From contig JABCZJ010000014.1 of the NCBI GenBank assembly GCA_013289715.1, forward strand, positions 1 through 64,000: DNA of 64,000 nucleotides. The letters are read 5' to 3'. Position numbers and translations under genes: made by a program. The notes under the pieces are model-generated. The model was not told the origin of the DNA and did no database searches. It was given only the letters and a program-made list of their open reading frames with translations. Below, piece after piece: positions 48,271 to 61,900 of the stretch. Source of the stretch: Acidobacteriota bacterium (lineage in GTDB: Bacteria > Acidobacteriota > Terriglobia > Acidiferrales > UBA7541). Numbering within the stretch: the first letter of the stretch is position 1; the number at the start of each line of letters is the position of its first letter.

Positions 48271-50931
48271 CTACTTCTTCTCGGGTTCGGGCGGCGCTAC
48301 GACTGCGGCGGCTTCGTCTTCTTCCAGGATGGCGGCGGCTGCGGCGATGCGGTCGCCTTCTTCCAGGCGCAGCAGGCGGACGCCTTGCGTGGAGCGGCCA
48401 GCTTCGCGGATTTCGCCGGAGTGCACGCGGATGACTTTGCCCTGGCCGGTGATGATCATCACGTCGGAATCTTCGCGGACTTGCAGCGCGGCGACGACGG
48501 GACCATTGCGGTCGGTGGATTTCAGGTTGATGACGCCCTTGCCGCCGCGCGAAGTGACGCGGTATTCGGCGAGCGGGGTGCGCTTGCCGTAACCCTTTTC
48601 GGCGACGGTGAGCATGAGCGAAGTGAGCGATTCGCGAATCTGATCGCTTTCCAGCTCGTCGAGATTTTTCGTTTCCTTCTTGTATTCCTTCTCGATGATC
48701 CCGAAATCGGGCTGCACCGCGTCCATGCTGACGACGAAGTCGCCCTTCGCAAGATCCATGCCATTGACGCCGCCTGCGGCGCGGCCCATGGAGCGGACTT
48801 CGGTCTCGCGGAAGAGAATGGCCTGGCCGTCGTGGCTGGCAAGGAAAATCATCTGCATGCCATCGGTGAGTTTCGCGCCGATGAGTTCGTCCGTGCCATC
48901 GAGATTGATGGCGATGATGCCGGAAGGACGCGGGTTGGAAAATTCCGCCAGGCCGGTTTTCTTCACCGTGCCGCTCTTGGTGGCGAGGAAAACGTAACGA
49001 TCGGCTTCCTCGAGATTGCGCGCCGAAACAACGGCGGTGAGCTTCTCATTTTCCTGGAAGCGCACCAGATTGGAGATGGCTTTACCGCGTGTGGCCGCGG
49101 CGGCTTCGGGAATTTCGTAAACTTTGAGCCAGTAGATGCGGCCTTTGGACGTGAACAGCAAGATGTAGCTGTGCGCCGAGGCGACGAAGAAATGCTCGAC
49201 GAAATCGTCGTCGCGCGTTTTGGCGCCGATGCGGCCTTTGCCGCCGCGGGATTGGTGGCGATAGGTTTCGACGGAGGTGCGTTTGACGTAACCCGCATGG
49301 CTGACGGTGATGGCCATTTCCTCGTCTTTGATGAGGTCTTCGAGCTTGATTTCCTCGACGCGGTCAACGATCTGGGTGCGGCGCTCGTCACCGTAGGATT
49401 TTATGATTTCGCGCAGCTCCGCGACGATCACGGCTTTCAGTCTCTTTTCGCTAGCGAGGATTTCACGCAGCTCGGCGATCTGTTCGCGGATCTTTTTCAA
49501 TTCGGCGAGGATGTCGTCGATCGAGAGCTGGGTCAGGCGGTGCAATTGCAGTTCGAGGATGGCGTCAATCTGCGGGAAGCTGAGGCCGACTACTTCCGCG
49601 GGCATGCCGTATTTCTTGTTGACGAGTTTGACGCCGGCGATGCTCTTGGCTTTGCCGTCTTCGGATATCTTAACGGTCTTGTTCGCGAAGAATTCGTGCA
49701 AGTTTTCGCGGGCGTTGGCGCGGCTGGAAGAACCTCGGATCACGCGGATGACGTCGTCGAGATAGTCGAGGGCGATCTGGTAGCCGAGCAGAATGTGTTC
49801 GCGCTCTTCGGCTCTGCGCAGCTCGTACTGCGTGCGGCGACGCACCACGTCCACGCGGTGCTCGATGAAAAGCTGGAGCAATTGGAGCAGACCCAGTTCG
49901 CGGGGTTGTCCGGCGACGATGGCCAGCAGGATCATGCTGAAGGATTCCTGCATCTGGGTGTGCTTGAAGAGGTGCGCGAGAATAATCTGCGGCTCTTCGT
50001 CGCGCTTCACTTCGATGACGATGCGCATGCCGTCGCGGTCGCTTTCGTCGCGAATGTCGGCGATGCCTTCGATCTTTTTATTCTGGATGAGGCCGGCGAT
50101 ATTTTCGATCAGGCGCGCTTTGTTGACCTGATAGGGGAGCTCGGTGACGACGATGTCCTGGCGATCTTTGCCGCGCTGTTCGATGGCGACTTTGGCGCGC
50201 ACCTGGAAGGAGCCGCGGCCGGTCTTGTAGGCTTGCTCGATGCCTTCGCGGCCGTAAATGTAACCGGCAGTGGGGAAATCGGGGCCGGGGACGAGCTTCA
50301 TGATTTTTTTCAGATTGGCTTCGGGTTCTTCGATCAGGACGATGGCGGCTTCGACGACTTCTTTCAGATTGTGCGGCGGAATGTTGGTCGCCATGCCGAC
50401 GGCGATGCCGGAGGAACCGTTGACGAGCAGGTTGGGAATGCGCGTGGGCAGGACGACCGGTTCTTTTTCGCTCTCATCGAAATTGGGGACGAACTCGACG
50501 GTTTCTTTTTCGATGTCCGCGAGCATTTCTTCCGCGATTTTCGCAAGGCGGGCTTCGGTGTAACGCATGGCCGCAGGTGGATCGCCGTCTACGGAGCCGT
50601 AATTGCCCTGGCCGTCCACGAGCGGGTAGCGCATGTTGAAATCCTGCGCGAGGCGGACGAGCGCGTCGTACACGGGAGCGTCACCGTGCGGGTGGAACTT
50701 GCCGAGGACTTCGCCGACGATCTTGGCGCACTTGCGGTAGGACTTGGTGGAGGTGAGGCCGAGCTCGTACATGCCGAACAGAATGCGACGGTGCACGGGC
50801 TTGAGGCCGTCGCGGACATCGGGCAGGGCGCGGCCGACGATCACGCTCATGGCGTAATCGAGGTAGGACTTCTTCATTTCCGATTCGATATCAACCGGGG
50901 TGGTGATTGACTTGTCTAATTCTTCGGCCAC
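48271..50931 (-). CDS. gyrA: DNA gyrase subunit A
   Basis: GyrA cuts and rejoins DNA during negative supercoiling. The 886-residue protein has [30 protein letters not shown], the catalytic-Tyr region ([12 protein letters not shown]), six C-terminal beta-propeller blades and a GyrA box (QSRGGKG at the first blade). The quinolone-determining loop reads [14 protein letters not shown]: the E. coli Ser83 position is Ala and position 84 is Pro. The C-terminus is Ala- and Glu-rich. It lies downstream of gyrB and a small ORF. Confidence 0.96.
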   Translation of the reverse strand: MAEELDKSITTPVDIESEMKKSYLDYAMSVIVGRALPDVRDGLKPVHRRILFGMYELGLTSTKSYRKCAKIVGEVLGKFHPHGDAPVYDALVRLAQDFNMRYPLVDGQGNYGSVDGDPPAAMRYTEARLAKIAEEMLADIEKETVEFVPNFDESEKEPVVLPTRIPNLLVNGSSGIAVGMATNIPPHNLKEVVEAAIVLIEEPEANLKKIMKLVPGPDFPTAGYIYGREGIEQAYKTGRGSFQVRAKVAIEQRGKDRQDIVVTELPYQVNKARLIENIAGLIQNKKIEGIADIRDESDRDGMRIVIEVKRDEEPQIILAHLFKHTQMQESFSMILLAIVAGQPRELGLLQLLQLFIEHRVDVVRRRTQYELRRAEEREHILLGYQIALDYLDDVIRVIRGSSSRANARENLHEFFANKTVKISEDGKAKSIAGVKLVNKKYGMPAEVVGLSFPQIDAILELQLHRLTQLSIDDILAELKKIREQIAELREILASEKRLKAVIVAELREIIKSYGDERRTQIVDRVEEIKLEDLIKDEEMAITVSHAGYVKRTSVETYRHQSRGGKGRIGAKTRDDDFVEHFFVASAHSYILLFTSKGRIYWLKVYEIPEAAAATRGKAISNLVRFQENEKLTAVVSARNLEEADRYVFLATKSGTVKKTGLAEFSNPRPSGIIAINLDGTDELIGAKLTDGMQMIFLASHDGQAILFRETEVRSMGRAAGGVNGMDLAKGDFVVSMDAVQPDFGIIEKEYKKETKNLDELESDQIRESLTSLMLTVAEKGYGKRTPLAEYRVTSRGGKGVINLKSTDRNGPVVAALQVREDSDVMIITGQGKVIRVHSGEIREAGRSTQGVRLLRLEEGDRIAAAAAILEEDEAAAVVAPPEPEKK

Positions 50932-51004
50932 TTAGAATCTCCGTGTTTGGTGAGTAGTGATTGGTGATGAGTGACTGATCTCTGTTGTCGCCACGCTGCC
51001 TGCT

Positions 51005-51036
51005 GCGAAAAGCTGGCGGCCTGAAAGCCGCGGCTA
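51005..51036. repeat. Hairpin repeat between gyrA and the small ORF
   Basis: GCTGGCGGCCTGAAAGCCGC followed by GGCTACAAAA, related to the TGAA-loop hairpins at 15985 and 35482. Confidence 0.45.
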
Positions 51037-51048
51037 CAAAATACGCGG

Positions 51049-51300
51049 CTACGCGTTTGCCTTGGTGCGCTCGAGCACGTATGTCTTCACTGTTTCGAAG
51101 GCCGTGGCGTTGTTCGAAAAGCGCTGCGGGCCGAAATGTTTTTCCAGTTCGCTGAGCAACGCTTCGCATTCGGCTTGCGTGGCGCATTCGAACGCGACAC
51201 CTTGCTCGTTGTTCGGCGTCTCGGTGGGCGTCGCGCGAAAATCGGAGCAGCTCATTCCGCGCAGGCCCGGCAATATCTTCCATACCAGTTGATAGTTCAC
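51049..51300 (-). CDS. Small hypothetical protein between gyrB and gyrA
   Basis: The GTG at 51300 opens 83 residues (NYQLVWKILPGLRGMSCSDFRA, then AFECATQAECEALLSELEKHFG and TVKTYVLERTKANA). It starts 5 bp after the gyrB stop on the same strand, so it is probably co-transcribed. Codon use is coding-like and the helical character suggests a folded small protein. I do not recognise it. No strong ribosome site is seen; translation could be coupled to gyrB. Confidence 0.55.
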   Translation of the reverse strand: MNYQLVWKILPGLRGMSCSDFRATPTETPNNEQGVAFECATQAECEALLSELEKHFGPQRFSNNATAFETVKTYVLERTKANA

Positions 51301-51305
51301 CAGAG

Positions 51306-54311
<3,006 letters not shown>

Positions 54312-55424
54312 TCAAATGCGCATGGGCATTACGACGTAGCGGTAGCGGGAGGTTTCATCGCCTGTGGGGCGGAGCTGGCCTGCGGATTGTTCGTCTTTTA
54401 GTTCGAAGCTGATGGGGCCGTCGGCGGCGGCAGCTAGAAAATCGAGCAGGTATTGCGCGTTGAAGCCGATGGCGATGGTCTCGCCTTTGAATTCTTTTTC
54501 GATGATTTCCTTGGCTTCGCCGTATTCCGGGCTGGAGGAGGAAACTTCCAGGCCTTCGGTGGTGAGGGTGAACTTCACGGCGTGCGAACGCTGATCGGCA
54601 AGCTGCGCGACGCGGCGCAGCGCATCTTGTAACTCCACGCGCTCGAGGGAGAGAGTTTTATTTGCGTCGCGCGGCAGCACAGCTTCGTAGTTCGGAAATT
54701 GTCCGGTGAGTTTGCGCGAGGTGAGCAGGCGGCGGCCGACCTGGAAAAACAGATGGCTTTCATCCTGACCGAATTCGATCTGGACGTCGTCACCTGATTT
54801 GCCGACGAGGCGCTGCACTTCGGTCATGGCTTTCTTGGGGATGAGGACGCGCGTCTCGTTGTTGAAGCCTTCGAACTTGTGATCGGTCTCGACCATGGCG
54901 AGACGATGGCCGTCGGTAGCGACCATGGCGAGCGAGCCTGGTTTCAGCACCAGCAGCGCGCCATTCAGCGTGTAGCGGGATTCTTCGAGCGAGATCGCGA
55001 AGGTGGTCTTGGCGATGGCGTCCGCCAGAAGCTTCGCGGGAATTTTCACCAGCGCGTGCGGGAAAGCGGGGAGCGCGGGGAAATTATCTTTGGACATGCC
55101 GACCAGCTTGTAATTGCGGCGGTCGCTGATGATGTGCACCCAGTGATTTTCGAGCAGTTTGAATTTCACTTCGCCTTCGGGCAGCAAGCGCAGCAGCTCG
55201 AAAAGTTTCTTCGCAGGGATGGTGCCGGCGCCTTCTTTTTTTACCTTGGCGTCGCAGGAGGTGCGGATGCTGAGCTCCAGATCGGTGGCCGTGATGGTGA
55301 TACGGCTGCCTTTGGCTTCCACCAGAAGATTCGAGAGGATGGGAATGGTGGTCTTGCGCTCGACGACGCCTTGCGTCAGTTCGAGTTCGTCGAGCAGGTC
55401 CGATCTTTTTACGCTGAATTCCAT
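54312..55424 (-). CDS. dnaN: DNA polymerase III sliding clamp
   Basis: DnaN is the beta clamp that tethers the replicative polymerase. The 370-residue protein has three clamp domains: MEFSVKRSDLLDELELTQGVVERK at the start, a middle domain around KTTFAISLEESRYTLNGALL, and the usual C-terminal RPTGDETSRYRYVVMPMRI with the hydrophobic-pocket Met-Pro-Met. ATG at 55424 fits the clamp N-terminus; an ATG 18 bases upstream is rejected. It lies directly downstream of the dnaA-dnaN spacer. Confidence 0.96.
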   Translation of the reverse strand: MEFSVKRSDLLDELELTQGVVERKTTIPILSNLLVEAKGSRITITATDLELSIRTSCDAKVKKEGAGTIPAKKLFELLRLLPEGEVKFKLLENHWVHIISDRRNYKLVGMSKDNFPALPAFPHALVKIPAKLLADAIAKTTFAISLEESRYTLNGALLVLKPGSLAMVATDGHRLAMVETDHKFEGFNNETRVLIPKKAMTEVQRLVGKSGDDVQIEFGQDESHLFFQVGRRLLTSRKLTGQFPNYEAVLPRDANKTLSLERVELQDALRRVAQLADQRSHAVKFTLTTEGLEVSSSSPEYGEAKEIIEKEFKGETIAIGFNAQYLLDFLAAAADGPISFELKDEQSAGQLRPTGDETSRYRYVVMPMRI

Positions 55425-55827
55425 CTGAGGCGACCCTCGCAATTTTCGAGCTGATTCTTGCTGCGGCTACTGTACTGCTTTTCTTTAGGTATATAAATAT
55501 ATAAGAAAACCGTCGCCGTCGCCGCATCTGTGGATACTTCGGAAAACGTTGCAAGTCGAATGACGCAGTGCGATTGCCGCTGGCGTTGTGCTGTGCAGCG
55601 GCGCGCGGCGCAGAGGATAAGGCTGGCGAATCGCGGCGCCCGCGTCGTGGCCAGCAGAGCGATGCACAGTTCATTCACAGGTAGCTCACAGGACACTCAC
55701 AGGGCGTTCACAGGCCACATGCGGGCGAAGCAGAGGGAACGCGAGGGGCACACGTCGAGCAAGTTCGACACGGGCACACGAAAATCCACAGAAAGCGGGG
55801 GAGATTGAGAGCATCCGAGGAATAAGT
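55425..55827. other. oriC: Candidate replication origin between dnaA and dnaN
   Basis: The spacer combines three origin-like parts. An AT-rich stretch (about 55475-55508, TTTAGGTATATAAATATATA) could unwind. A near-perfect DnaA box on the opposite strand follows (55529-55537, GTATCCACA). Then comes an array in which CACA recurs exactly every 11 bp, at 55665, 55676, 55687, 55698 and 55709; the last four read TCACAGG. A further AAATCCACA is at 55782-55790. Confidence 0.7.
55665..55714 (+). repeat. 11-bp-phased CACA array in the dnaA-dnaN spacer
   Basis: Five CACAG motifs stand exactly 11 bp apart (55665, 55676, 55687, 55698, 55709). Positions 2-5 share TCACAGG with four variable bases between. 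TCATTCACA at 55671-55679 differs from the DnaA-box consensus TTWTNCACA at one position. Confidence 0.8.
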
Positions 55828-57150
55828 CTAACCAAATGAATCGAGTAACCTGTTGATTTTCTTGTTCAAATCTTTGTTGGTCTGGCGTTCCGTTTCGATT
55901 TTGTTGATGGAATGCAGCACGGTGGTGTGATGCTTGCCGCCAAATTGGCGACCGATTTCAGGAAGCGAAGCGGAGGTGAGCTGCTTCACGACGAACATGG
56001 CCACCTGACGCGGCAGCACGATCTGCCGGGAATTGCTACGGACATTTAGATCCTGCGCGCGCAGTCCGAAGATTTCGCCGACGCGCTTCTGAATCTGCTC
56101 GATGGTGACTTTCTTTTCCTGCGTCTCAATAATATTTTTCAGGACTTGCTGCGCGGTGGAAAGGTTCAACTCGGCGCCGGTGAGCGAAGCATAAGCCATC
56201 AGGCGAATGAGCGCGCCTTCGAGCTCGCGAATATTGGACTTGATGGCGCGGGCGATGTACTCGGCGACTTCATCGGGCAGCTGAACGCGTTCGCTCTCCG
56301 CTTTTTTCTGCAGAATGGCGATTTTCGTTTCGAGATCGGGCAGTTGAATATCGGCGATCAAGCCCCATTCGAAGCGCGAACGCAAACGCTCTTCGATGGA
56401 GGAGATTTCCTTGGGAGGGCAATCGGAAGAGATGACGATTTGTTTCTGCTGGTCGTAGAGCGCATTGAAGGTGTGAAAGAATTCTTCCTGGGTGCGTTCG
56501 CGAGTGGCAATGAACTGGATGTCGTCCACCATCAGAACGTCCATGTTGCGGAAGCGGTCGCGGAAGGCTGCCATGCGCTCGAAGCGGATGGAGGAAATCA
56601 CTTCGTTGGTAAATTTTTCGGCGCTGACGTAGGTGAGACGCATCGCCGGGTTTCTGCGCTTGAGCGTGTGGCCGATGGCCTGCATCAGGTGTGTCTTGCC
56701 CAGTCCCACGCCGCCGTACAGGAAAAGCGGATTGTAAGATTTCGAGGGCTGCTCGGCGACGGCCAGGGCCGCGGCGTGCGCGAACTGGTTGGAAGCGCCG
56801 ACAATGAACGACTCGAAGGTGTAGCGCGGGTTGAGTTGATTGGCCACCGCATCAAAATCCAGCTTGGCTTGGGGCGAGGCGGGCGCACTGATAGCGGCGG
56901 TGACGGGAGCTTCCACTTCGGCGCAAATAAAATCCAAATGCAGCTGTGGCTTGCCGATTTCGACCAGCACCGCTTTCAGCAACTCGCCGTAGGTCTCGGT
57001 GAGGCGCTTGCAGAACAGGCGCGTGGGAACACGAATGGTCAGACGATCGTCTTCCGAGCGATCCAAGCGAGTGGGTCGAAACCAAGTTGCGAAGCTATGT
57101 GGATTAACGCGTCGCTCTGTATGTTGCAGAATCTTATCCCAAAGGTTCAT
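55828..57150 (-). CDS. dnaA: Chromosomal replication initiator protein
   Basis: DnaA binds origin boxes and opens DNA. The 440-residue protein has domain I (MNLWDKILQHTERRVNPHSFATWF), a short linker, the AAA+ core (TFESFIVGASNQFAHAAALAVAE, Walker A GGVGLGKTH, Walker B VLMVDDIQFI) and the DNA-binding helix-turn-helix with DnaA signature (SLPEIGRQFGGKHHTTVLHSI). DnaA-box-like motifs lie on both sides of the gene, so it may be autoregulated. Length is normal. Confidence 0.97.
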   Translation of the reverse strand: MNLWDKILQHTERRVNPHSFATWFRPTRLDRSEDDRLTIRVPTRLFCKRLTETYGELLKAVLVEIGKPQLHLDFICAEVEAPVTAAISAPASPQAKLDFDAVANQLNPRYTFESFIVGASNQFAHAAALAVAEQPSKSYNPLFLYGGVGLGKTHLMQAIGHTLKRRNPAMRLTYVSAEKFTNEVISSIRFERMAAFRDRFRNMDVLMVDDIQFIATRERTQEEFFHTFNALYDQQKQIVISSDCPPKEISSIEERLRSRFEWGLIADIQLPDLETKIAILQKKAESERVQLPDEVAEYIARAIKSNIRELEGALIRLMAYASLTGAELNLSTAQQVLKNIIETQEKKVTIEQIQKRVGEIFGLRAQDLNVRSNSRQIVLPRQVAMFVVKQLTSASLPEIGRQFGGKHHTTVLHSINKIETERQTNKDLNKKINRLLDSFG

Positions 57151-57772
57151 CGAGCGAGTCAGCCCTTACCGCAATTTCCACCGATGTGGAAATGCTGTGG
57201 AAAAACGTCACCCATTCCGGCGGGTGTATTTTGGTCTGGTGGTTCAGGTACGATGAAGCAGTGACGCGCCCTGCGTCGCCAGCTCTAATGAAACCCCGTG
57301 CCTTACGCTCATCAGAGACGTGAGGCGGGATTCTGCCTAAATGGAACGTTGGTAGCAAGAGAAAACTTCGTGAGTACCAGGCGTGCTGTCCACAAACAAT
57401 TCACAGGATTTCCACAATGACGAATTTTAATATTTGCACTTGTAAAAAACAAAATTCGCGAGACGGAGTTGCGTGAGAATTTAAATCTTTTCGGGCGCGA
57501 AACAGCAACGCGCGAAATTTTTTCGCGGAGCGAATTCACCGACAGAGATTCGCAGCGACAGCGGCCACAGCCACAGCCACAGCTACGGCTGTGTCGCACC
57601 TGCGCCGCTCCGGATTTCTTTGCGAACTTTCCCACCGCTTCCGCGGCGGGCTAGCTTCTGCCGCGCCTGCGCCGCTGAGTCCGGAATCGGCGCATCGGAT
57701 GCACGGCGGATCGAGCCAAAAATTAAAAGAGCCGGCGAGACGCCGGCGCTACAGAAAACTGGCGGCGCAAAT
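57151..57772. other. dnaA upstream region with phased DnaA-box-like motifs
   Basis: TGTGGAAAT (57185-57193) and TGTGGAAAA (57196-57204) are DnaA-box-like on the minus strand, the second matching TTWTNCACA exactly, and are 11 bp apart. Three plus-strand CACA motifs at 57391, 57402 and 57413 are again 11 bp apart, the third within ATTTCCACA. An AT-rich patch follows (57421-57490). The rest contains a CCACAG-like direct repeat and a family A copy (57731). Confidence 0.65.
57731..57752 (-). repeat. Family A palindromic repeat, copy 5
   Basis: GCCGGCG, AGACG, then CCGGCGCTAC in the opposite orientation to copies 1-3, just before the stop of the YmdB-like gene. Confidence 0.6.
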
Positions 57773-58555
57773 TCAGTCGAGGCGGAAATTTACGCGGTCG
57801 ATGCCGCGGGCGCGGCCGGTGGATTCGTCTATATCAATTTGTACGGTGTTCATCTGCACGTCGCCTTCGGCTACTGCGAATTTTGCGGGGAGCGCATCGA
57901 GGAAGCGCTGCACGATAGGTTTTTTCTCCATGCCGATGACGGAATCGTGCGGGCCGGTCATGCCTACGTCCGTGATATAGGCGGTGCCGCCCGGAAGCAC
58001 GCGATTATCGGCGGTGGCGACGTGCGTGTGTGTGCCCAGCACGGCGGAAACTTTTCCGTCGAGATGCCAGCCCATCGCCTGCTTTTCGGAAGTGGCCTCG
58101 GCGTGCATGTCCACGACGATGACTTTCACGTCGCGAGGGAGCGCGGCGAGCTCGCGTTCCGCGGCGCGGAAGGGATCTTCCAGCGGCGCCATGAACGTGC
58201 GGCCTTGCAGATTCATCACCGCATAGGCGATGCCATTCTTGGTTTGGCCGACGAAGTGTCCTTTGCCCGGTGAGCCGCTGGGAAAATTCGCCGGTCGGAT
58301 CAACCGCGGCTCGTGCGGAAAAAAATCCAAGATTTCCTTGCGGTCCCAAATGTGATTGCCGCCGGTGATGACCTCCGCTCCTGCCGCGAATATTTCTTCG
58401 GCGAGGCGCGGAGTAATGCCAAAGCCGGATGCGGAATTTTCACCATTGGCGATGCACAGGTCTATGGAGCGTTGCGTGAGGATGTCCGCGAGCCGGTCAT
58501 GAACGATTTTGCGTCCGGGCGAGCCGACAATATCTCCGATAAAGAGAATCTTCAT
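57773..58555 (-). CDS. YmdB-family calcineurin-like metallophosphoesterase
   Basis: The 260-residue protein matches the TIGR00282/YmdB family: MKILFIGDIVGSPGRKIV (metal-binding Asp), ANGENSASGFGIT, VITGGNHIWDRKEIL (metal-binding Asn-His), VDMHAEATSEKQAMGWHLDGKVSAVLGTHTHVATAD (His triplet) and AYITDVGMTGP. Members hydrolyse 2',3'-cyclic nucleotides and affect biofilm and sporulation genes in Bacillus. All metal ligands are present. It is a single gene here. Confidence 0.94.
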   Translation of the reverse strand: MKILFIGDIVGSPGRKIVHDRLADILTQRSIDLCIANGENSASGFGITPRLAEEIFAAGAEVITGGNHIWDRKEILDFFPHEPRLIRPANFPSGSPGKGHFVGQTKNGIAYAVMNLQGRTFMAPLEDPFRAAERELAALPRDVKVIVVDMHAEATSEKQAMGWHLDGKVSAVLGTHTHVATADNRVLPGGTAYITDVGMTGPHDSVIGMEKKPIVQRFLDALPAKFAVAEGDVQMNTVQIDIDESTGRARGIDRVNFRLD

Positions 58556-58929
58556 TCTGGCGGCTTCTCATTTCGAACTGCGAATGAACTGCGAATCTGC
58601 AGCTTTCTGACGTGGAGCGGTCCACTTCGCCGTGCGTTGCTAGGTCCTGAACCCCACGAATAGGTGGGTGCCCTGCGCCTGCTTTCAGGCTATCCACCGG
58701 CCGAAACCGATGGACGTGCACAAGGGCAGGACGACGCGGACTCCCTGGGATCCAGTGTTGGTTCAAAAGACCATCGCGACGTCACCTGCGTCGCAGGCCG
58801 GTTCCACCAAGTATTGTAGCAGGAAATATTACCGCAGCGAGCCGGGCGGCAGCACCCGGACCTGCGGCTTGAACGAAAAAGGCCGAAGAGCCGGCCCGAC
58901 GCCGGCGCTACGAACGTCAAAGGCTGGCG
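58556..58929. other. Gap between YmdB-like gene and TonB receptor
   Basis: This 374-bp stretch lies between a TonB receptor stop and the YmdB-like start on the same strand. It contains one family A copy (58890-58911) close to the receptor stop and no other recognisable element. Confidence 0.5.
58890..58911 (-). repeat. Family A palindromic repeat, copy 6
   Basis: GCCGGCCC, GACG, then CCGGCGCTAC, just after the TonB receptor stop. Confidence 0.6.
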
Positions 58930-61900
58930 TCAAAACAAGAACTTGAAGCCCAGCTGGACCAGGCGGGGCGAGGTCGCGCCGATGACCTTGCCGAACGTGG
59001 AGCTGCTGATATTTCCGTCAACGGCTTGCGGGCCGAAAAACTGGGCGTGGTTGAAGGCGTTGAAGGCTTCGATGCGAAACTGGAGAGACTTCGCTTCGGT
59101 GAGGCGGACGTTTTTGAGCAGGGCCAGGTCGTAGTTGTTCATTCCGGGACCGTAGAAGAAGCGGCGCTTGGCGGTGCCGGGCGTGCCCAGGACGTTCTCT
59201 GTGAACGCAGCGGTATGGAAATACGCCTGGCCGTTGCGAGGATTGGAATTCAGGTTGAGCGCGGCGCCCGTATCGTCCGGCTCATCCACACCGAAATTAT
59301 TGATGCCGTTGGGTTCGGAGCCTAGAAGTGAATTGTCGCCGAAATTCACCAGGGTGACAGGGAGGCCGCTGCTGAAATGGGCGATGCCGGAAAGTTCCCA
59401 GCCGCGCGTCCAGGCGTTCGATGCGCGGATGAGCTTTTCGAAAGGAAGCTGGTAGTTATAGCTCGCGACGAAATTGTGTCTCACGTCGAAGGAGGAAAGC
59501 GCTTTGCTAAGCGCGGGGTTGAGCGGATTGACGGCTTCGCCGAGGTTTGAAGACTGGTCTTGGGATTTGCTGAAAGTGTATCCGGCGAGCACGGTGAGGC
59601 GCCTGGTAGTGTGGCGCAGCGTGACTTGTAGCGCGTTGTAATTGGAGTTGCCGATCGTCGCTTGATTCGCGTTGCTGCCAAAGTTCGGGCCGAGCGGGCC
59701 TCGCGTGCCGTTATAAACCTTGCCCGTAGAAGTGATGTACTGGGTGTCTTCGCCGAACGGGCCGCAGGGAGTTAGTCCGGGCGCGAGATTGGCAGGATTG
59801 CTCAAGAACAAACAGAGTGCTGGATCGCCCGGGTTCGCTTCTTCGAGCACGAGAAGCCGGTGCCCTTGCGTGCCGACGTAATTCACACTTACGACGGTAT
59901 TGCTACCGAAGCCGCGCTCGAGCGAGAGCATGTAGTCCTCGGTGTAAGGGATGCGATTGGTTGTTTCGTAGTTGGGCAGGCCGGTAATGGGCTCAAACTG
60001 CGCCCAGTTGATGTTGGAGTCGGGATTTTTCGCGCTGGAATTTAGTGGAGCAAGCGCTACCGGAAAAGTCTGGCCGAGATTCTGGCCGCTCGCCGCGGTG
60101 ACGAAGGGCGTGGCGAAAAGCGGCGGAGCGGGGCTGGTGTAGGTGGTGCCGTAGGGGGCGTTCGCGCTCATCACGCCGATGGTGAGCGCTTCGATCGCGG
60201 TATAGAACATTCCGTAGCTGGCGCGGATGCTGGTCTTGCCGGGTCCGCCGAGAATTTTTGCTAGCAGGCCATCGCCCGCAACGTTGGGCGAATACGCCAA
60301 GCCGATGCGCGGCGCGAAATCCCGGTTACCCGGAGGCGCGAGCGTGCGCGATACGCCGGGATCGGAGGGATAGAGAATGCCGGCGGGAGCGCCGGGGAAA
60401 ACGACCGACTGTTCGCCGGGCACGAACGTGGCGATCTGGTTGTACTTCTCGTACCAGGGCTCGATGCGGTCCCAGCGCAAGCCGTAATTCAGAGTCAGGC
60501 CGCTGTTGATGCGCCAACTATCCTGGCCGTAAAGACCGAAATACTTGTTGCGACCGTAAAAGGGCTGCAGCTGGCTCTGGTTGTACTGGCTGGGAACTCC
60601 GAGCAGGAAATCGGCGAAGTCGAGGCCGCTCTCGGTTCCGAAGAACAGGAAGCTGCCATTGAATTGCGCGATGGCGTTGACGTTCACCTGATCGTAGTGG
60701 ACCTCTCCGCCGAACTTCAGCGTGTGCGTTCCGAGCACCTTTGAAAAATTGTCGAGCCATTGAAAAGTGTTGCCGGCTTGATTCAGCTCGTTGGTGTTGG
60801 TGCCGATTGTATAGCTATTGAAGCCGACACTTTCGACGCCTTCGGTTTTTGGCGATAGCGGCACGATGCCGGGAGTTCCGGGGCCAACTTCGAAGCCTTG
60901 CGAGGCCAGGCTGACCCCGACTCCTCCTACTGGTTTGCCGAGGTCAACGGAATTGCGCAGGTAGCTGAAATGCAATTCGTTCGCGGCAGACGTGCCGAGC
61001 GTCTTGGTGAAGCCAAGATCGAGCAATTGCGCGCGGCCGGTGTAGAGCGCGTTGAAGCCGGGAAGGTTTGCGCCGCCTTGCGCGACCGGGTAGGGATTGT
61101 TCTGCGACCAGTCGTCGAGAAAGTAGTAGGCGGAGAGCAGACCGAAGCGCGTATTGGCATCGAGGCGGTAGGCGCCCTTGTCGTCGCGCAAGGTTTGGTT
61201 GAAGGCCGAAGTGGAAAACGTGCCGTTGGAATTGTTGGGCGCTGGAATGTATTGCAGGAGGTTGGTTCCGGGCGCGGTCCATGCGCTCGTAGGGACAGTG
61301 GCGTTCGGAAAGACGCAGCCGGTTACCGGATTGTTGCTGGTGCACGGTCCGCCGGCCGGATGCTGCTGCGTAGGGCCGCTGAAGTAATAAGGCTCGCCGG
61401 GCTGGACGGTGTAGCCCAAGTTGCTCGAAAGAGTTGTCGCGATGTTCGGCCCGCTTACGACGCACGGAATTTCCAGCGAAGGCGCCACCACGCCGCAGAA
61501 ACCCAGCGGATGGAAGCCGCTGGAATTCAGCGCGAGATCGGAAAAGTTGCCGGTGGTGCGGTCCTGTACGGACGGCACGGGAATCTGGCCCGTGTCCACG
61601 CCCTGGGTCGAACGAGTGCCTTGATAGTCGGCGAAAAAGAAAATTTTGTTATTGCGAATAGGGCCACCGACGGTGCCGCCGAACTGGTTTTGATCGAAGG
61701 CGCCGCGCGCAGGAGAAAAGTAGTTGCGCGCGTCGAGATTGGTGTTGCGCAGGAATTCGAAAAGATCGCCGTGAAAGGCGTTGGTGCCGGACTTGGTGAC
61801 GACGTTAATCTGCCCGCCGCTGAACTCGCCATACTCCGCGTCGAAATTGCTGGTGAGAATGCGAAACTCGGCGATGGAGTCGAGGTTGGGAATGATCGCC

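Noticed and set aside
48385..50910. An 841-codon open frame antisense to gyrA, and a similar 701-codon frame antisense to gyrB (51474-53579)
   Set aside because: They mirror the codon pattern of the gyrase genes in GC-rich DNA, have no family motifs, and gyrA and gyrB are certain.
55665..55714. CRISPR-like array
   Set aside because: The repeat unit is 7 bp with 4-bp gaps, far too short for CRISPR; phased DnaA-type sites fit better.
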